Shown here in pieces: positions 57,101 through 64,000 of a stretch of 64,000 nucleotides of DNA. Within the stretch, counting starts at the first letter, position 1. Each line of letters starts with the position of its first letter. The notes below the pieces were generated by a model. The model was not told the origin of the DNA. It saw nothing but the letters and a program-made list of their open reading frames with translations, and ran no database searches. The position numbers were made by a program, and so were the translations under genes. This stretch comes from Stercorarius parasiticus (Eukaryota; Chordata; Aves; Charadriiformes; Stercorariidae): positions 342,855 to 406,854 of the forward strand of contig VWZL01003483.1 in assembly GCA_013396915.1 (NCBI GenBank), in the 5' to 3' direction.

Positions 57101-60100
57101 AAAAGATGAGCATATTGACCTTTTCCTCAATATGGGAGTATGGAAGGCCTTTTCTCTTCTATCCTACCATTTTCAAGGCATTTATAATCTTTGCAATAAT
57201 TTGCCTGTCTTGGCTAAAATTGGAAAGATGTTCAAAGACCAACTAGAAGGCAACACCACAGTAAATTTCCTGAGGAAAAACAACCCAGTTTTGTTTTAGT
57301 ACCCAAGGGTAATTCTGTAGAAGATTTTGAAGTCCAAACAGGACTCTGCCTTTGAGGACTTTGATGTACTCTTAACTGGCTAAAAATATTTACCCAATTA
57401 AGGTGATTCAGTTTTTGATGAGATGTGAAGGAAGAAAAAAAAAAATAGGGCAAGTTTGCTCACCAGAAATGAACTGAGTGCTAGATGCTGATATACAAAA
57501 GGTATTTTATTATACAAAAAGATTATAGGGATCTCACCTTGATCACTGAAAGGAAAATGAATGCATGACACAAAGGTTAAGTTGTATATTACAACTGATT
57601 TAGAAAGCAAAAGGCTAAGCTGCAATACTTACACTACAGTATCAGGACAACTGCTACTATAATTTAAATCAAGAATACTATAGCTCATCATTACTATACT
57701 GCTTATGAGATATCTAGTGAAGGAGGCGGTGAACCAAATAAAAATAAGCATGTTAGAGAGGATAGATCTTCATACCTTTCTTTAGCAGCAGGTTTCAGGG
57801 CAACTACTCTATCCTGGTTGTGTCAATCTACATAGAGGTATGGAAATGTTTAATTTTAGTCAACAGTTTTTCTTTTTTTCTTTTTTTTTTTTTATGCCTG
57901 TCATTTTCTGTAATAATTCTGCTGTAATTGGCCAAAATGAAATGTAGTAAAACAAGCATTAACATAGTCCTAGGTGTCCCCAGGTGGGTAATAAAAGCAT
58001 TCTGAGACTACAAGTTCAGAAGTTAAATACATTAGAAATCTTAGTGACCACCCAAACCACTGACAACCATGACAGGATCTTTAGAAAAAAGAAACAAACT
58101 GATAGCACAGTTATTTCCAGAAGTATAACACCGTCCCTAGACACAGGCTTGCTCTTCAAAACCAAAACTTAAAGTTATTTTTGGTTAAGCATTACTTTTC
58201 TTCAGTGCATCCCTATGAATAAGAAATCAGGCAAAGGAAGCAGGATATCTGCATGGATGAGCAAGGAGCCTCTGGCAAAACTCAAATGGAAGAAAGAAGT
58301 TTACAGAATGTGGGAAAAGGGAATGGCCACTTGTGAGGAATACAGGAACACTGTCATAGGATGCAGGGATGCAACAAGGAAGGCTAGGGCCCACTTGGAA
58401 TTAAATCTGGCAAGGGATGCCAAGGACAACAAGAAGGGCTTCTTCATGTACATCAGTAGAAAAAGGAAGACTAGGGAAAATGTGGACCTGCTGCTGAATG
58501 AGGTGGGTGCCCTGGTGACAGAGGACACAGAGACGGTGGAGTTACTATCAGTCTTTACCGCTAAAACATGCCCCTGGAGGTAAGAGAAAAAGTCTGGAGA
58601 AAGGAAGACTTTCCCTTGGTTGAGGCAGATTGGGTTAGAGGTCGTTTAGACAAACGCAACACTCACCAATCCATGGGCCCTGATGGGATGCACCCAAAAG
58701 TGCTGAGGGCGCTGGCAGATGTTACCATTAAGCCGCTCTCCATCATCTTTGAAAGGTCCTGGAGAACAGGACCAGTGCCTGAGGACTGGAGGAAAGTCAA
58801 CGTCACTCCAGTTTTCAAAAAGGGCAAGAAGGAGGACCTGGGAAACTACAGACCAGTCATCCTCACCTCCATCCGTGGAATGGTGATGGAACAGCTCATC
58901 CTGGATGTCATCTCTAAGCATGTGGAGGAAAAGAAGGTTATCAGGAGTGGTCAACATGGATTCACCAAGGGGAAATCATGCTTGACTGATCTGATAGCCT
59001 TCTGTGGTGGCATGACTGGCTGGGTTGATGACAGGAGAGCAGTGGAGATTGTCTACCTCAACTTCAGCAAGGCTTTTGACACTATCTCCCATAACATCCT
59101 CATAGATAAGCTTAGGAAGTGTGGGTTAGATGAGTGGACAGCGAGGTGGATTGAGAACTGTCTGAATGGCAGAGCTCAGAGGGTGGTGATCAGCAGTGCA
59201 GAGTCCAGCGGGAGACCTGTAACTAACGGTGTTCCCCAGGGGTCAGTACTGGCTCCTGTCTTGTTCAACATAATCATCAATGACCTGGATGAGGGGACAG
59301 AGTGTACCCTCAGCAAGTTTGATGATGATACAAAACTGGGAGAAGTAGCTGACACACCAGAAGGCTGTGCTGCCATTCAGCGAGACCTGGACAGGCTGGA
59401 GAGTTGGGTGGAGAGAACCTAATGAAGTTCAACAAGGGCAAATGTAGGGTGCTGCACGTGGAGAGGAATAACCGCACACACCAGTACAGGCTAGGGGTTG
59501 ACCTGCTGGAAAGTAGCTCTATGGAGAAGGACCTGGGAGTCCTGGTGGACAACAAGTTGACCATGAGCCAGCAACGTGCCCTTGTGGCCAAGAAGGCCAA
59601 TGGTATCCTGGGGTGCATCAAGAAGAGTGTGGCCAGCAGGTCGAGGGCGGTCATGCTCCCCATCTACTCTGCCCTGGTGAGGCTGCAGCTGGAGTACTGT
59701 GTCCACTTCTGAGCTCCCCGCTTCAAGAAGGACAAGGAACTACTGGAGAGAGTCCAGCAGAGAGCTACAAAGATGATCAGGGGACTGGAGCATCTCTCTC
59801 ATGAGGAAAGGTGAGAGACCTGGGTCTGTTTAGCCTGGAGAAGGAGAAGACTGAGAGAGGGGCGGGTGTCGAGAGGATGGGGCCAGGCTCTTTTCAGTGG
59901 TGCACACAGACGGGACAAGGGGCAACAGGCACAAGCTGAAACACAGGAAATTCCACCTGAACATCAGGAAACACTTCTTTACTTTGAAGGTGACAGAACA
60001 CTGGAACAGGCTGCCCAGAGAGGTTCTGGAGTCTCTTTCTCTGGAGATATTCAAAACTTGCCTAGACACAATCCTGTGCAACCTGCTCCAGGTGAACCTG

Positions 60101-63100
60101 CTCTGGCAGAGGGGTTGGATGAGGTGATCTCTAAAGGTCCCTTCCAACCCCTACCATTCCGTGATTCTTTGTCATTAGTTCAGATTTCTCTTGGATACAA
60201 TTCCCTATTGATTAACATAATCAAGTTATTAAGTCATTTTCCTCCAGTATTAGAAGCTTCTCTTACTAAAGCCATCCTGTCTTCTGGATAGTGAAACGAT
60301 ACAGGTACTGTTTCAGGTCTAGTAAAGTCTCATCAGTACTTTTATCCCTTGACATTCTGGCAGACTACAGCTGGGAGGCTCACAAGTGAAAGGGGCTTTT
60401 ACTTCATTGGGCTGCTATACTGGCTAATATGAGAGAATCTTAGATTGCAATGGCAAAAAACCCGGCACCTTTAACTAGAACTCAAAGCTTCACCAAAAAT
60501 CTCAGGCTCATAAAGTTATGAAGTACTTTCATTAAAAAGAAAAGTCTGTGAACAGCATCTAGGAATTTAAAAGCCAGAGCATCTCATGGTTTTGGGGTTG
60601 TTTTTGGTTTCGCTGTTTGGTTTTTTTGGTGTTTTTTTTTTTTTTAAACCATTTCAGCAGGCAAGCCTATCATACAAGTGAACAACAGAAAATACACTTC
60701 AGTGAAAGACAGTCTAACTAGAATTCAATCTGCTCTGCATTTTTTTCCTACACTAACAATATTGTCCATCTAGTCCTTAGTGTTTCCTTAAATTTTATTT
60801 GCAGAAACAGTTAAATATGTATCACTTTCCCTCAACTGTGAGCTACTAGACTGAAAGGACTAGTCCATTTCCAGTTCAGTTAGAAAATCTTTGCATGATA
60901 TTTTATACTAAGATTCTAAAATACGTTTCACAAAAATAGGCCTAGATTATGATAAGTAACCAAACCAGTATTATGGCAAAAATTTTGTAAAAGTGTAACA
61001 GAAAGCATCAAATCTCTTCAAAAACTGACTATGCCACATAACATTCTTTATGTACAGAATGTCAAAATCAGTCTTAGGAATTTCCAGGGATGGAACTCAG
61101 AGAGGCTATCTGTCATCTCACCTGTCAACCTGGAACAGGAACATTGGATTTTTATCCGTGGATTTATTCATTAGTACAAAAAAGTACAGCACACACAGAA
61201 CTCAGGTAGCATTAGCACCTCTCAGTACTGTTTGTAACTTCAGGAAAAAGTGTTATTGTACAAGATGTTCTGAAAGCTTTTTCTGAGGCTTGGATTCAAA
61301 ACCGGCATTTTCCATGGACGCAGAAGTCACTTTTTTCAGCATGTAAAGATGATACCTTACAGCAATGTCACATATTTTACTACAACTTCAGGCTTAGATC
61401 CAGAAGTCCTTCATAAATTCTCAGGCTCATCATCACTATATTTAAGGGCCTTAATATGGCTATTCTGAGAGGCTCTGATGCTCAAAAGTTTCAAAGGTCT
61501 GAGAGAAGGCAGCATGAAACACATCAAGGATTCTTACAAATTTTAGGGCAACGTCAGACTCCCTATTTTTATAATCTGTACTACAGGATTGAACCAAGGA
61601 AAATGCTGCAACTTAGGGAAATAACTTCACATCACCCTTTCAATTTTCAGAAGAAAACACACATGTCAAATCTCACCTGGCTATAGCAGCACAAAATAGG
61701 AATCAAGTGAGCAAAGGAGATCGAAAATAAAGGGGAAGCATCTCTCAGCAGAGGCACTGAGAGATAAATCTTAGAAGTGGAGAAGTGTATTAAGAAACAA
61801 GCAAAACACAAATTTACATCTACCTGTGCCATGGGAATCTCTTCAGAAAATATTCCAGAGAAATAATCTGTGATGCCTTGGAGTATAATAGCCTCCTTGG
61901 TAAATGAAGTGCTGAATGCAAACTGCAGATATTTTGAGACCCCAGAGGACAGCAGCTGAAAGGATTATTTGATGGGTCAGCATCTCAGCTGCAGTAACTG
62001 TATAAGCCATTTTTTTTTCCCTGCAGTAAATGGCTGAACAAAGACTCGTCAGAGAAAGGCACTCAGACGGAGTATTTCATGAGCGGCCCTTTAAGTTAAA
62101 CCCATTTTCCAAAGAGACTTGAATGCAAGTGTCTCATCATAATTAAATTTCATAAAAACAAATGAAGGGGTTTTTTTTGTTTGAAAACACAATCTTCTCA
62201 TATAACATCAGTATCAATTTGGCCCTTTTAGAATTTACAAAGGAACTTAGCAGTTACATTTACCTTTGATTAAAAGGCTTACAGACAATTCTGGTTTTAG
62301 AGACCACTATAATTGGAACAGAGAAAAGAATGTTATTTTCTTATGAAATCTTATTTCTGGATTATATTAGTAAAAGCTATTTGTAGGAAAAAATAGCTTT
62401 TCCAACACTTGCAAGGCCAGACTTGAGTCCTCCTCTCCCCCAATCACAATGAAATCCACCTTGCCAGAGTCTTAAAAATGTAGCAACTTCAGCGAATGGA
62501 TAAAAACTTCTCATGCTTCATGCTCCAAAACTAAGGACCATCTAAGTTCCCTAGAACAGTGGCAGTGTTTTGAAATAGTTATTCCAACATGCATGATTCC
62601 TTGGCATTAGACCTTTTCAAAAACAAACCTCTCACCAGAGTTATTCCTTTTCTTCTTCACCAACACACCTCAACCTTGATCAAAGTCATTACATGGGACC
62701 CAGCTGACCACCAAGCAAGTCTAATTTTTCAAAGGCACTCAAACACCAGAACTTGCTCAGCAAATTCTGTGTGAACAGTTTTACCTGCATATGTGTGTGT
62801 GTACGCATACACACACCCACACGACCTATGCAGAAGATGGAGATATCTGAAAACTGGAAGCAAAAGAAGAAATACTTCAATATGCAGAGGCACATACGCA
62901 AAGCCAGTCATCTGCCACCCATGGCATTCCATGGATCCCCACAGCCTCTCCCTTGAGCTGTGCATCCTCAGATAGGATGGAACTTGAGAAAGTTCCAAAC
63001 TGTTCCAGTGCATTCGAAAGCACGAAAAGGAAAAAGATATTTCCTATCTCCAAGAGACACTTAAATCTCTGCAATCAGGTCTGTAATTCTGGGTTGATGT

Positions 63101-64000
63101 GGAGCTTCTGTGGGAAGATGCATGCCTTCCAGGCAGAGGTAGTGTATGCTCAACACACCAAAAAGGTAAGAATCTTCTGTTCAAAAAGAAAACTCTACCT
63201 CTGGCAAAAGATCAGGGGGTATAAAGCATACTTCAAGACAGCTACAGAACACCAGACAGGACCACAGCAGAAATAAGCAAATTTAACTTCTACATTTCCA
63301 AATCAGTAGTAGTGTTCAACAAACTCCTAGCTATGCTGCAAAAAGAACAAAATATAAAGGTGAACTAAATTTAAGTGTTAAGTATGCATCCCAGAAGAGT
63401 TCTGCTTACCTGCATTAGTACTGAGCTGGCTATCCTGGGAACAGTTTTCATTGCTGTCAGAGGTCGACTGTAGCGAAGAAGATGGTGCAGTTCTACCTCG
63501 TTTTTTGTTAGCTTTCCTTTCTGCTACTTGCCACTCTTCATCTTCATCCTCACTTTCACTCAAGTCATCAAACCCAAAGTACTTGATTTTGTAATTGGAA
63601 CTCCCACAACTTCTAGAGGCGCCTTCATCTCCCCCTCCCTCATCTTGATCATCAAACCCAAAAAACTCTAATTTGACATCCTTTTTGGATTTGGTATTGC
63701 TTGGTCGAAACCTGGTTGTAGTTTTTGTAGTAGCAATGTCCGCTTTTTTTCTTAAGCGTCCGGCTTCTCCCAGGTCAGTAGGGGCTGCTGTGGTAAATTC
63801 ATCGATTCGTTCCATGGTATCCTGTATAGTAACATTACAAACTGACAAGCAAGATGGATGTAGAACAGTGTAGTCTCTAGTCCGTCCAACCGTCCCTCTA
63901 AAACTGGTCCCACTACTTAAAGAAACTTTTCTTGCTGGGTTCAGACCGTCATTATTTGACTCACTGTTTATTTTGGATAAAGACTGACTAGTGCCATCCA
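15069..64000 (-). CDS. WAPL: WAPL cohesin release factor, 17 coding exons, 5'-incomplete
   Basis: WAPL is a nuclear protein that binds cohesin together with PDS5 and opens the ring at the SMC3-kleisin interface, removing cohesin from chromatin in prophase and limiting loop size in interphase. Seventeen exons (63410-64000, 54886-55004, 41136-41231, 37833-37985, 37448-37584, 35325-35436, 29888-30115, 24840-24951, 23727-23824, 22066-22142, 20718-20893, 20274-20389, 19396-19557, 17975-18182, 16691-16779, 15513-15608, 15069-15134) join in frame into 877 residues ending in TAG. Residues 1-236 are the low-complexity N-terminal part with two FGF motifs. From about residue 290 to the end is the conserved WAPL helical-repeat domain. 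The match to vertebrate WAPL is near-continuous, judged from memory of the family. All introns are GT-AG. About 310 N-terminal residues and the promoter lie beyond the right edge. There is no frameshift or internal stop. Confidence 0.97.
15135..15512 (-). other. WAPL intron (378 bases)
   Basis: A short GT-AG intron between the last two coding exons. Nothing else is seen in it. Confidence 0.9.
15513..15608 (-). CDS. WAPL: WAPL exon (window exon 16)
   Basis: This 96-base, phase 0-0 exon encodes residues 825-856, with [20 protein letters not shown] and [12 protein letters not shown], identical to the mammalian protein as I recall it. The acceptor is TTTCTTAG and the donor GTAAGT. Confidence 0.96.
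15609..16690 (-). other. WAPL intron (1082 bases)
   Basis: GT-AG intron holding a (GTT)n tract at 15812-15830 and a TG/TA/CA palindromic microsatellite at 16531-16562. No other element is recognised. Confidence 0.9.
16531..16562. repeat. TG/TA/CA palindromic microsatellite
   Basis: TG units run into TA units and then CA and TA units, giving a self-complementary alternating purine-pyrimidine tract of about 30 bases. Confidence 0.85.
16691..16779 (-). CDS. WAPL: WAPL exon (window exon 15)
   Basis: This 89-base exon encodes residues 795(part)-824, including [20 protein letters not shown] and [10 protein letters not shown], a near-invariant helical segment. The acceptor is TTCACAG and the donor GTAAGG. 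It enters at phase 1 and leaves at phase 0. Confidence 0.96.
16780..17974 (-). other. WAPL intron (1195 bases)
   Basis: GT-AG intron with a T/G-rich tract at 17684-17732, which is A-rich on the transcribed strand. No other element is recognised. Confidence 0.9.
17684..17732. repeat. T-rich low-complexity tract with a GGGG run
   Basis: The tract reads tttttggggttttttttt, then TTTG units and further T runs. It is A-rich on the WAPL-sense strand. Confidence 0.85.
17975..18182 (-). CDS. WAPL: WAPL exon (window exon 14), acidic loop
   Basis: This 208-base exon encodes residues 726-794 and one base of 795. [20 protein letters not shown] is followed by the conserved [20 protein letters not shown] segment and a highly charged Lys/Glu/Asp tract ending DEELDLNK, probably a disordered loop between helical repeats. 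The acceptor is CCATTAG and the donor GTACGT. Confidence 0.96.
18183..19395 (-). other. WAPL intron (1213 bases)
   Basis: AT-rich GT-AG intron with nothing else recognised. The open frame at 18654-18893 (+) looks like chance. Confidence 0.9.
19396..19557 (-). CDS. WAPL: WAPL exon (window exon 13)
   Basis: This 162-base, phase 0-0 exon encodes residues 672-725. [20 protein letters not shown] is very conserved. The following loop ([15 protein letters not shown]) looks one residue shorter than the human form I remember (about SSICSGEG). The acceptor is CTTGCAG and the donor GTAAGA. Confidence 0.95.
19558..20273 (-). other. WAPL intron (716 bases)
   Basis: GT-AG intron with a short A run near 19613-19625. 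Nothing else is seen. Confidence 0.9.
20274..20389 (-). CDS. WAPL: WAPL exon (window exon 12)
   Basis: This 116-base exon encodes residues 633(part)-671, starting [20 protein letters not shown] and ending QRFDIRVL. It is separated from window exon 11 by only 328 bases. The acceptor is TTTACAG and the donor GTAAGC. Confidence 0.96.
20390..20717 (-). other. WAPL intron (328 bases)
   Basis: A short GT-AG intron between window exons 11 and 12. Nothing else is seen. Confidence 0.9.
20718..20893 (-). CDS. WAPL: WAPL exon (window exon 11)
   Basis: This 176-base exon encodes residues 574(part)-633(part). It runs from [10 protein letters not shown] through the variable [20 protein letters not shown] to [20 protein letters not shown], a conserved repeat. 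The acceptor is CCCTGCAG and the donor GTAAAA, exiting at phase 1. Confidence 0.95.
20894..22065 (-). other. WAPL intron (1172 bases)
   Basis: GT-AG intron with one gtgggggtttgttgtttttt tract near 21500. No other element is recognised. Confidence 0.9.
22066..22142 (-). CDS. WAPL: WAPL exon (window exon 10)
   Basis: This 77-base exon encodes residues 549-573 and two bases of Lys574. [20 protein letters not shown] is followed by IVSSA. The acceptor is TTTTTTAG and the donor GTAAGT. Both edges agree with the neighbouring exons' phases. Confidence 0.95.
22143..23726 (-). other. WAPL intron (1584 bases)
   Basis: AT-rich GT-AG intron with a short run of alternating gtacgtacatacgt-like sequence near 22457-22470. 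No other element is recognised. Confidence 0.9.
23727..23824 (-). CDS. WAPL: WAPL exon (window exon 9)
   Basis: This 98-base exon encodes residues 516(part)-548, with VKECVDHLS, the acidic SDEDEEK segment and [13 protein letters not shown]. The acceptor is TTGTTTAG and the donor GTGAGT, with exit at phase 0. Confidence 0.95.
23825..24839 (-). other. WAPL intron (1015 bases)
   Basis: GT-AG intron with two A-run/C-run tracts (near 24010 and 24395). No other element is recognised. Confidence 0.9.
24840..24951 (-). CDS. WAPL: WAPL exon (window exon 8)
   Basis: This 112-base exon encodes residues 479-515 and the first base of 516. It starts [20 protein letters not shown] and ends [10 protein letters not shown], matching the family exactly where I can recall it. 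The acceptor is TTTCAG and the donor GTATAA, a weak site, with exit at phase 1. Confidence 0.96.
24952..29887 (-). other. WAPL intron (4936 bases)
   Basis: GT-AG intron with a poly(A) run at 28785-28798 and a T/TTTG tract at 29440-29465. No transposon, RNA gene or cryptic conserved exon was recognised. Confidence 0.88.
29888..30115 (-). CDS. WAPL: WAPL exon (window exon 7)
   Basis: This 228-base exon, the largest complete one here, encodes residues 403-478. It starts [20 protein letters not shown] and ends LDLENIT, and is essentially identical to the mammalian sequence as I remember it. It is phase 0-0. The acceptor reads CCCAAG, a non-consensus AAG behind a good pyrimidine tract, and the donor is GTGGGT. 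Confidence 0.96.
30116..35324 (-). other. WAPL intron (5209 bases)
   Basis: GT-AG intron with an A/C-rich low-complexity tract at 32879-32925. Open frames of up to 132 codons there come from that tract and adjoining chance sequence. No transposon is recognised. Confidence 0.88.
35325..35436 (-). CDS. WAPL: WAPL exon (window exon 6)
   Basis: This 112-base exon encodes residues 365(part)-402, including [20 protein letters not shown], one of the most conserved helical repeats of the domain, ending in HHQ. The acceptor is TTCTCTAG. The donor is GTATGG, weaker than its neighbours, and read-through meets a stop about 11 codons later. Confidence 0.96.
35437..37447 (-). other. WAPL intron (2011 bases)
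   Basis: AT-rich GT-AG intron. Nothing else is recognised; a 104-codon open frame at 36692-37006 (+) has no recognisable product. Confidence 0.9.
37448..37584 (-). CDS. WAPL: WAPL exon (window exon 5)
   Basis: This 137-base exon encodes residues 320-364 and part of 365. [20 protein letters not shown] is nearly unchanged from mammals. It lies only 248 bases from window exon 4, the shortest intron here. The acceptor is TTCCAG and the donor GTAAGA, leaving at phase 2. Confidence 0.96.
37833..37985 (-). CDS. WAPL: WAPL exon (window exon 4), start of the WAPL domain
   Basis: This 153-base, phase 0-0 exon encodes residues 269-319. It begins [20 protein letters not shown] and leads into [17 protein letters not shown], the start of the conserved C-terminal domain. 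The acceptor is TTAATAG, with a weaker pyrimidine tract than most here, and the donor is GTAAGT. Confidence 0.95.
37986..41135 (-). other. WAPL intron (3150 bases)
   Basis: GT-AG intron with short A-rich tracts (near 38262 and 40290). No transposon, RNA gene or extra exon is recognised. Confidence 0.88.
41136..41231 (-). CDS. WAPL: WAPL exon (window exon 3)
   Basis: This 96-base, phase 0-0 exon encodes residues 237-268. It starts with the conserved [13 protein letters not shown] and ends in a Pro/Ala-rich linker ([13 protein letters not shown]). The acceptor is TCTCAG and the donor GTAAGT. Skipping it would keep the reading frame. Confidence 0.95.
41971..42006. repeat. A-rich / (TA)n tract
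   Basis: A9, then TA units, then another A-rich run. Confidence 0.85.
46490..46515. repeat. GA/GACA/CA microsatellite
   Basis: Successive GA, GACA and CA units over about 26 bases. Confidence 0.8.
47998..48060. repeat. Direct and inverted repeat block
   Basis: CCTAGTATT occurs at 47998-48006 and again at 48034-48042, where it forms a perfect 9-base inverted repeat with 48044-48052 around one central base. The surrounding sequence repeats TATTTAGTA-like units. Function unknown. Confidence 0.75.
54886..55004 (-). CDS. WAPL: WAPL exon (window exon 2)
   Basis: This 119-base exon encodes residues 197(part)-236, with [20 protein letters not shown] at its end, a conserved basic block of vertebrate WAPL. 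Its start ([14 protein letters not shown]) diverges more from mammals. The acceptor is CTTACAG and the donor GTGAGT. It enters at phase 1 and leaves at phase 0, and it sits alone between the two largest introns. Confidence 0.95.
57867..57893. repeat. T-rich tract
   Basis: Poly-T with two interrupting C bases, about 310 bases left of the CR1. Confidence 0.85.
58205..60172 (+). mobile_element. CR1 LINE, 5'-truncated, inactive, antisense in a WAPL intron
   Basis: This is the 3' portion of a CR1 non-LTR retrotransposon: the end of the linker region, the reverse transcriptase domain and the 3' tail. The endonuclease and ORF1 are absent. Coding fragments lie in three frames: about 58215-58583, 58568-59422 and 59404-59712. 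RT motifs visible include SMGPDG, NYRPV, FSKAFD (59063-59080), GVPQGS (59228-59245) and the catalytic box as FDDD (59318-59329), where CR1 usually has FADD. Frameshifts occur near 58570, 59413 and 59812, and TGA replaces a Trp codon at 59710-59712. The C-terminal coding remnant continues to about 60127. The 3' tail (gtcccttccaaccc, then ccattccgtgattct) marks the end near 60170. It cannot be autonomous. Confidence 0.93.
60589..60645. repeat. T/G-rich low-complexity tract
   Basis: T runs separated by GGGG, GG and G. It lies about 420 bases right of the CR1 3' end and is not part of the CR1 tail. Confidence 0.8.
62791..62820. repeat. TG/CA palindromic microsatellite
   Basis: atgtgtgtgtgtacgcatac followed by CA units, another self-complementary alternating tract. 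Confidence 0.85.
63410..64000 (-). CDS. WAPL: WAPL exon (window exon 1, partial), FGF-motif region
   Basis: The exon is open to the window edge, where the first two bases finish a Met codon, followed by 196 full codons and one base of the next. It carries the conserved [20 protein letters not shown] block and two FGF motifs (residues 113-115 and 141-143) followed by acidic runs. Around them lie Arg/Lys-rich and Ser-rich stretches typical of a disordered, cohesin-binding N-terminal part. FGF motifs are known to contact PDS5 and the SA/SCC1 surface. The donor is GTAAGC at 63404-63409, phase 1. Confidence 0.96.

Larger units (their letters stand above)
55005..63409 (-). other. WAPL intron (8405 bases) carrying a CR1
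   Basis: GT-AG intron between window exons 1 and 2. It holds the antisense CR1 at 58205-60172, T-rich tracts at 57867-57893 and 60589-60645, and a TG/CA microsatellite at 62791-62820. The rest is AT-rich sequence with no recognised element. Confidence 0.88.

Noticed and set aside
59310..59706. Minus-strand open frames of 71-117 codons
   Set aside because: They are antisense shadows of the CR1 reverse transcriptase region.
60100..60180. Target-site duplication for the CR1
   Set aside because: No clear duplication is visible at the two ends, which is expected because CR1 insertions usually lack long ones.
63673..63873. 66-codon open frame on the + strand opposite the first WAPL exon
   Set aside because: It is an antisense shadow of conserved WAPL coding sequence.
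1..64000. Microbial systems: operons, CRISPR arrays, phage or IS elements
   Set aside because: The spliced vertebrate gene, CR1 elements and long introns show this is animal nuclear DNA; no such arrays or gene clusters are present.

Overview
The window is vertebrate nuclear DNA, most likely from a bird. It is AT-rich and intron-rich, every recognised splice site is GT-AG, and it carries CR1-clade LINE copies. One CR1 ends with the gtcccttccaaccc / ccattccgtgattct signature usual for avian CR1. CR1 is also common in crocodilians and turtles, so the bird call is an inference supported by the fairly compact introns.

One gene is recognised: WAPL (wings apart-like, the cohesin release factor), on the minus strand. 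Seventeen coding exons run from the right edge (64000) down to the stop codon at 15069-15071. They join in frame into 877 residues with no break, starting about 310 residues inside the protein (human WAPL is about 1190 aa). The N-terminal coding part, 5' UTR and promoter lie beyond the right edge. The probable 3' UTR runs from 15068 to about 12690.

Layout: 1-12.7 kb is intergenic, with two old CR1-like remnants and no gene I can support. 12.7-15.07 kb is the inferred WAPL 3' UTR. 15.07-24.95 kb is a dense cluster of ten exons for the C-terminal helical-repeat domain. 24.95-41.2 kb has five exons separated by larger introns. 41.2-64 kb has two exons and the two largest introns, one of which (58.2-60.2 kb) holds a 5'-truncated, mutated CR1 reverse transcriptase copy lying antisense to WAPL.

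No tRNA, rRNA, CRISPR array, operon or other microbial-type system is visible. I found no candidate for a new biological system. The more interesting details are the two FGF motifs set in acidic context, symmetric-phase exons with one non-consensus acceptor, a proximal triple poly(A) signal, and recurring G-run/T-run tracts.
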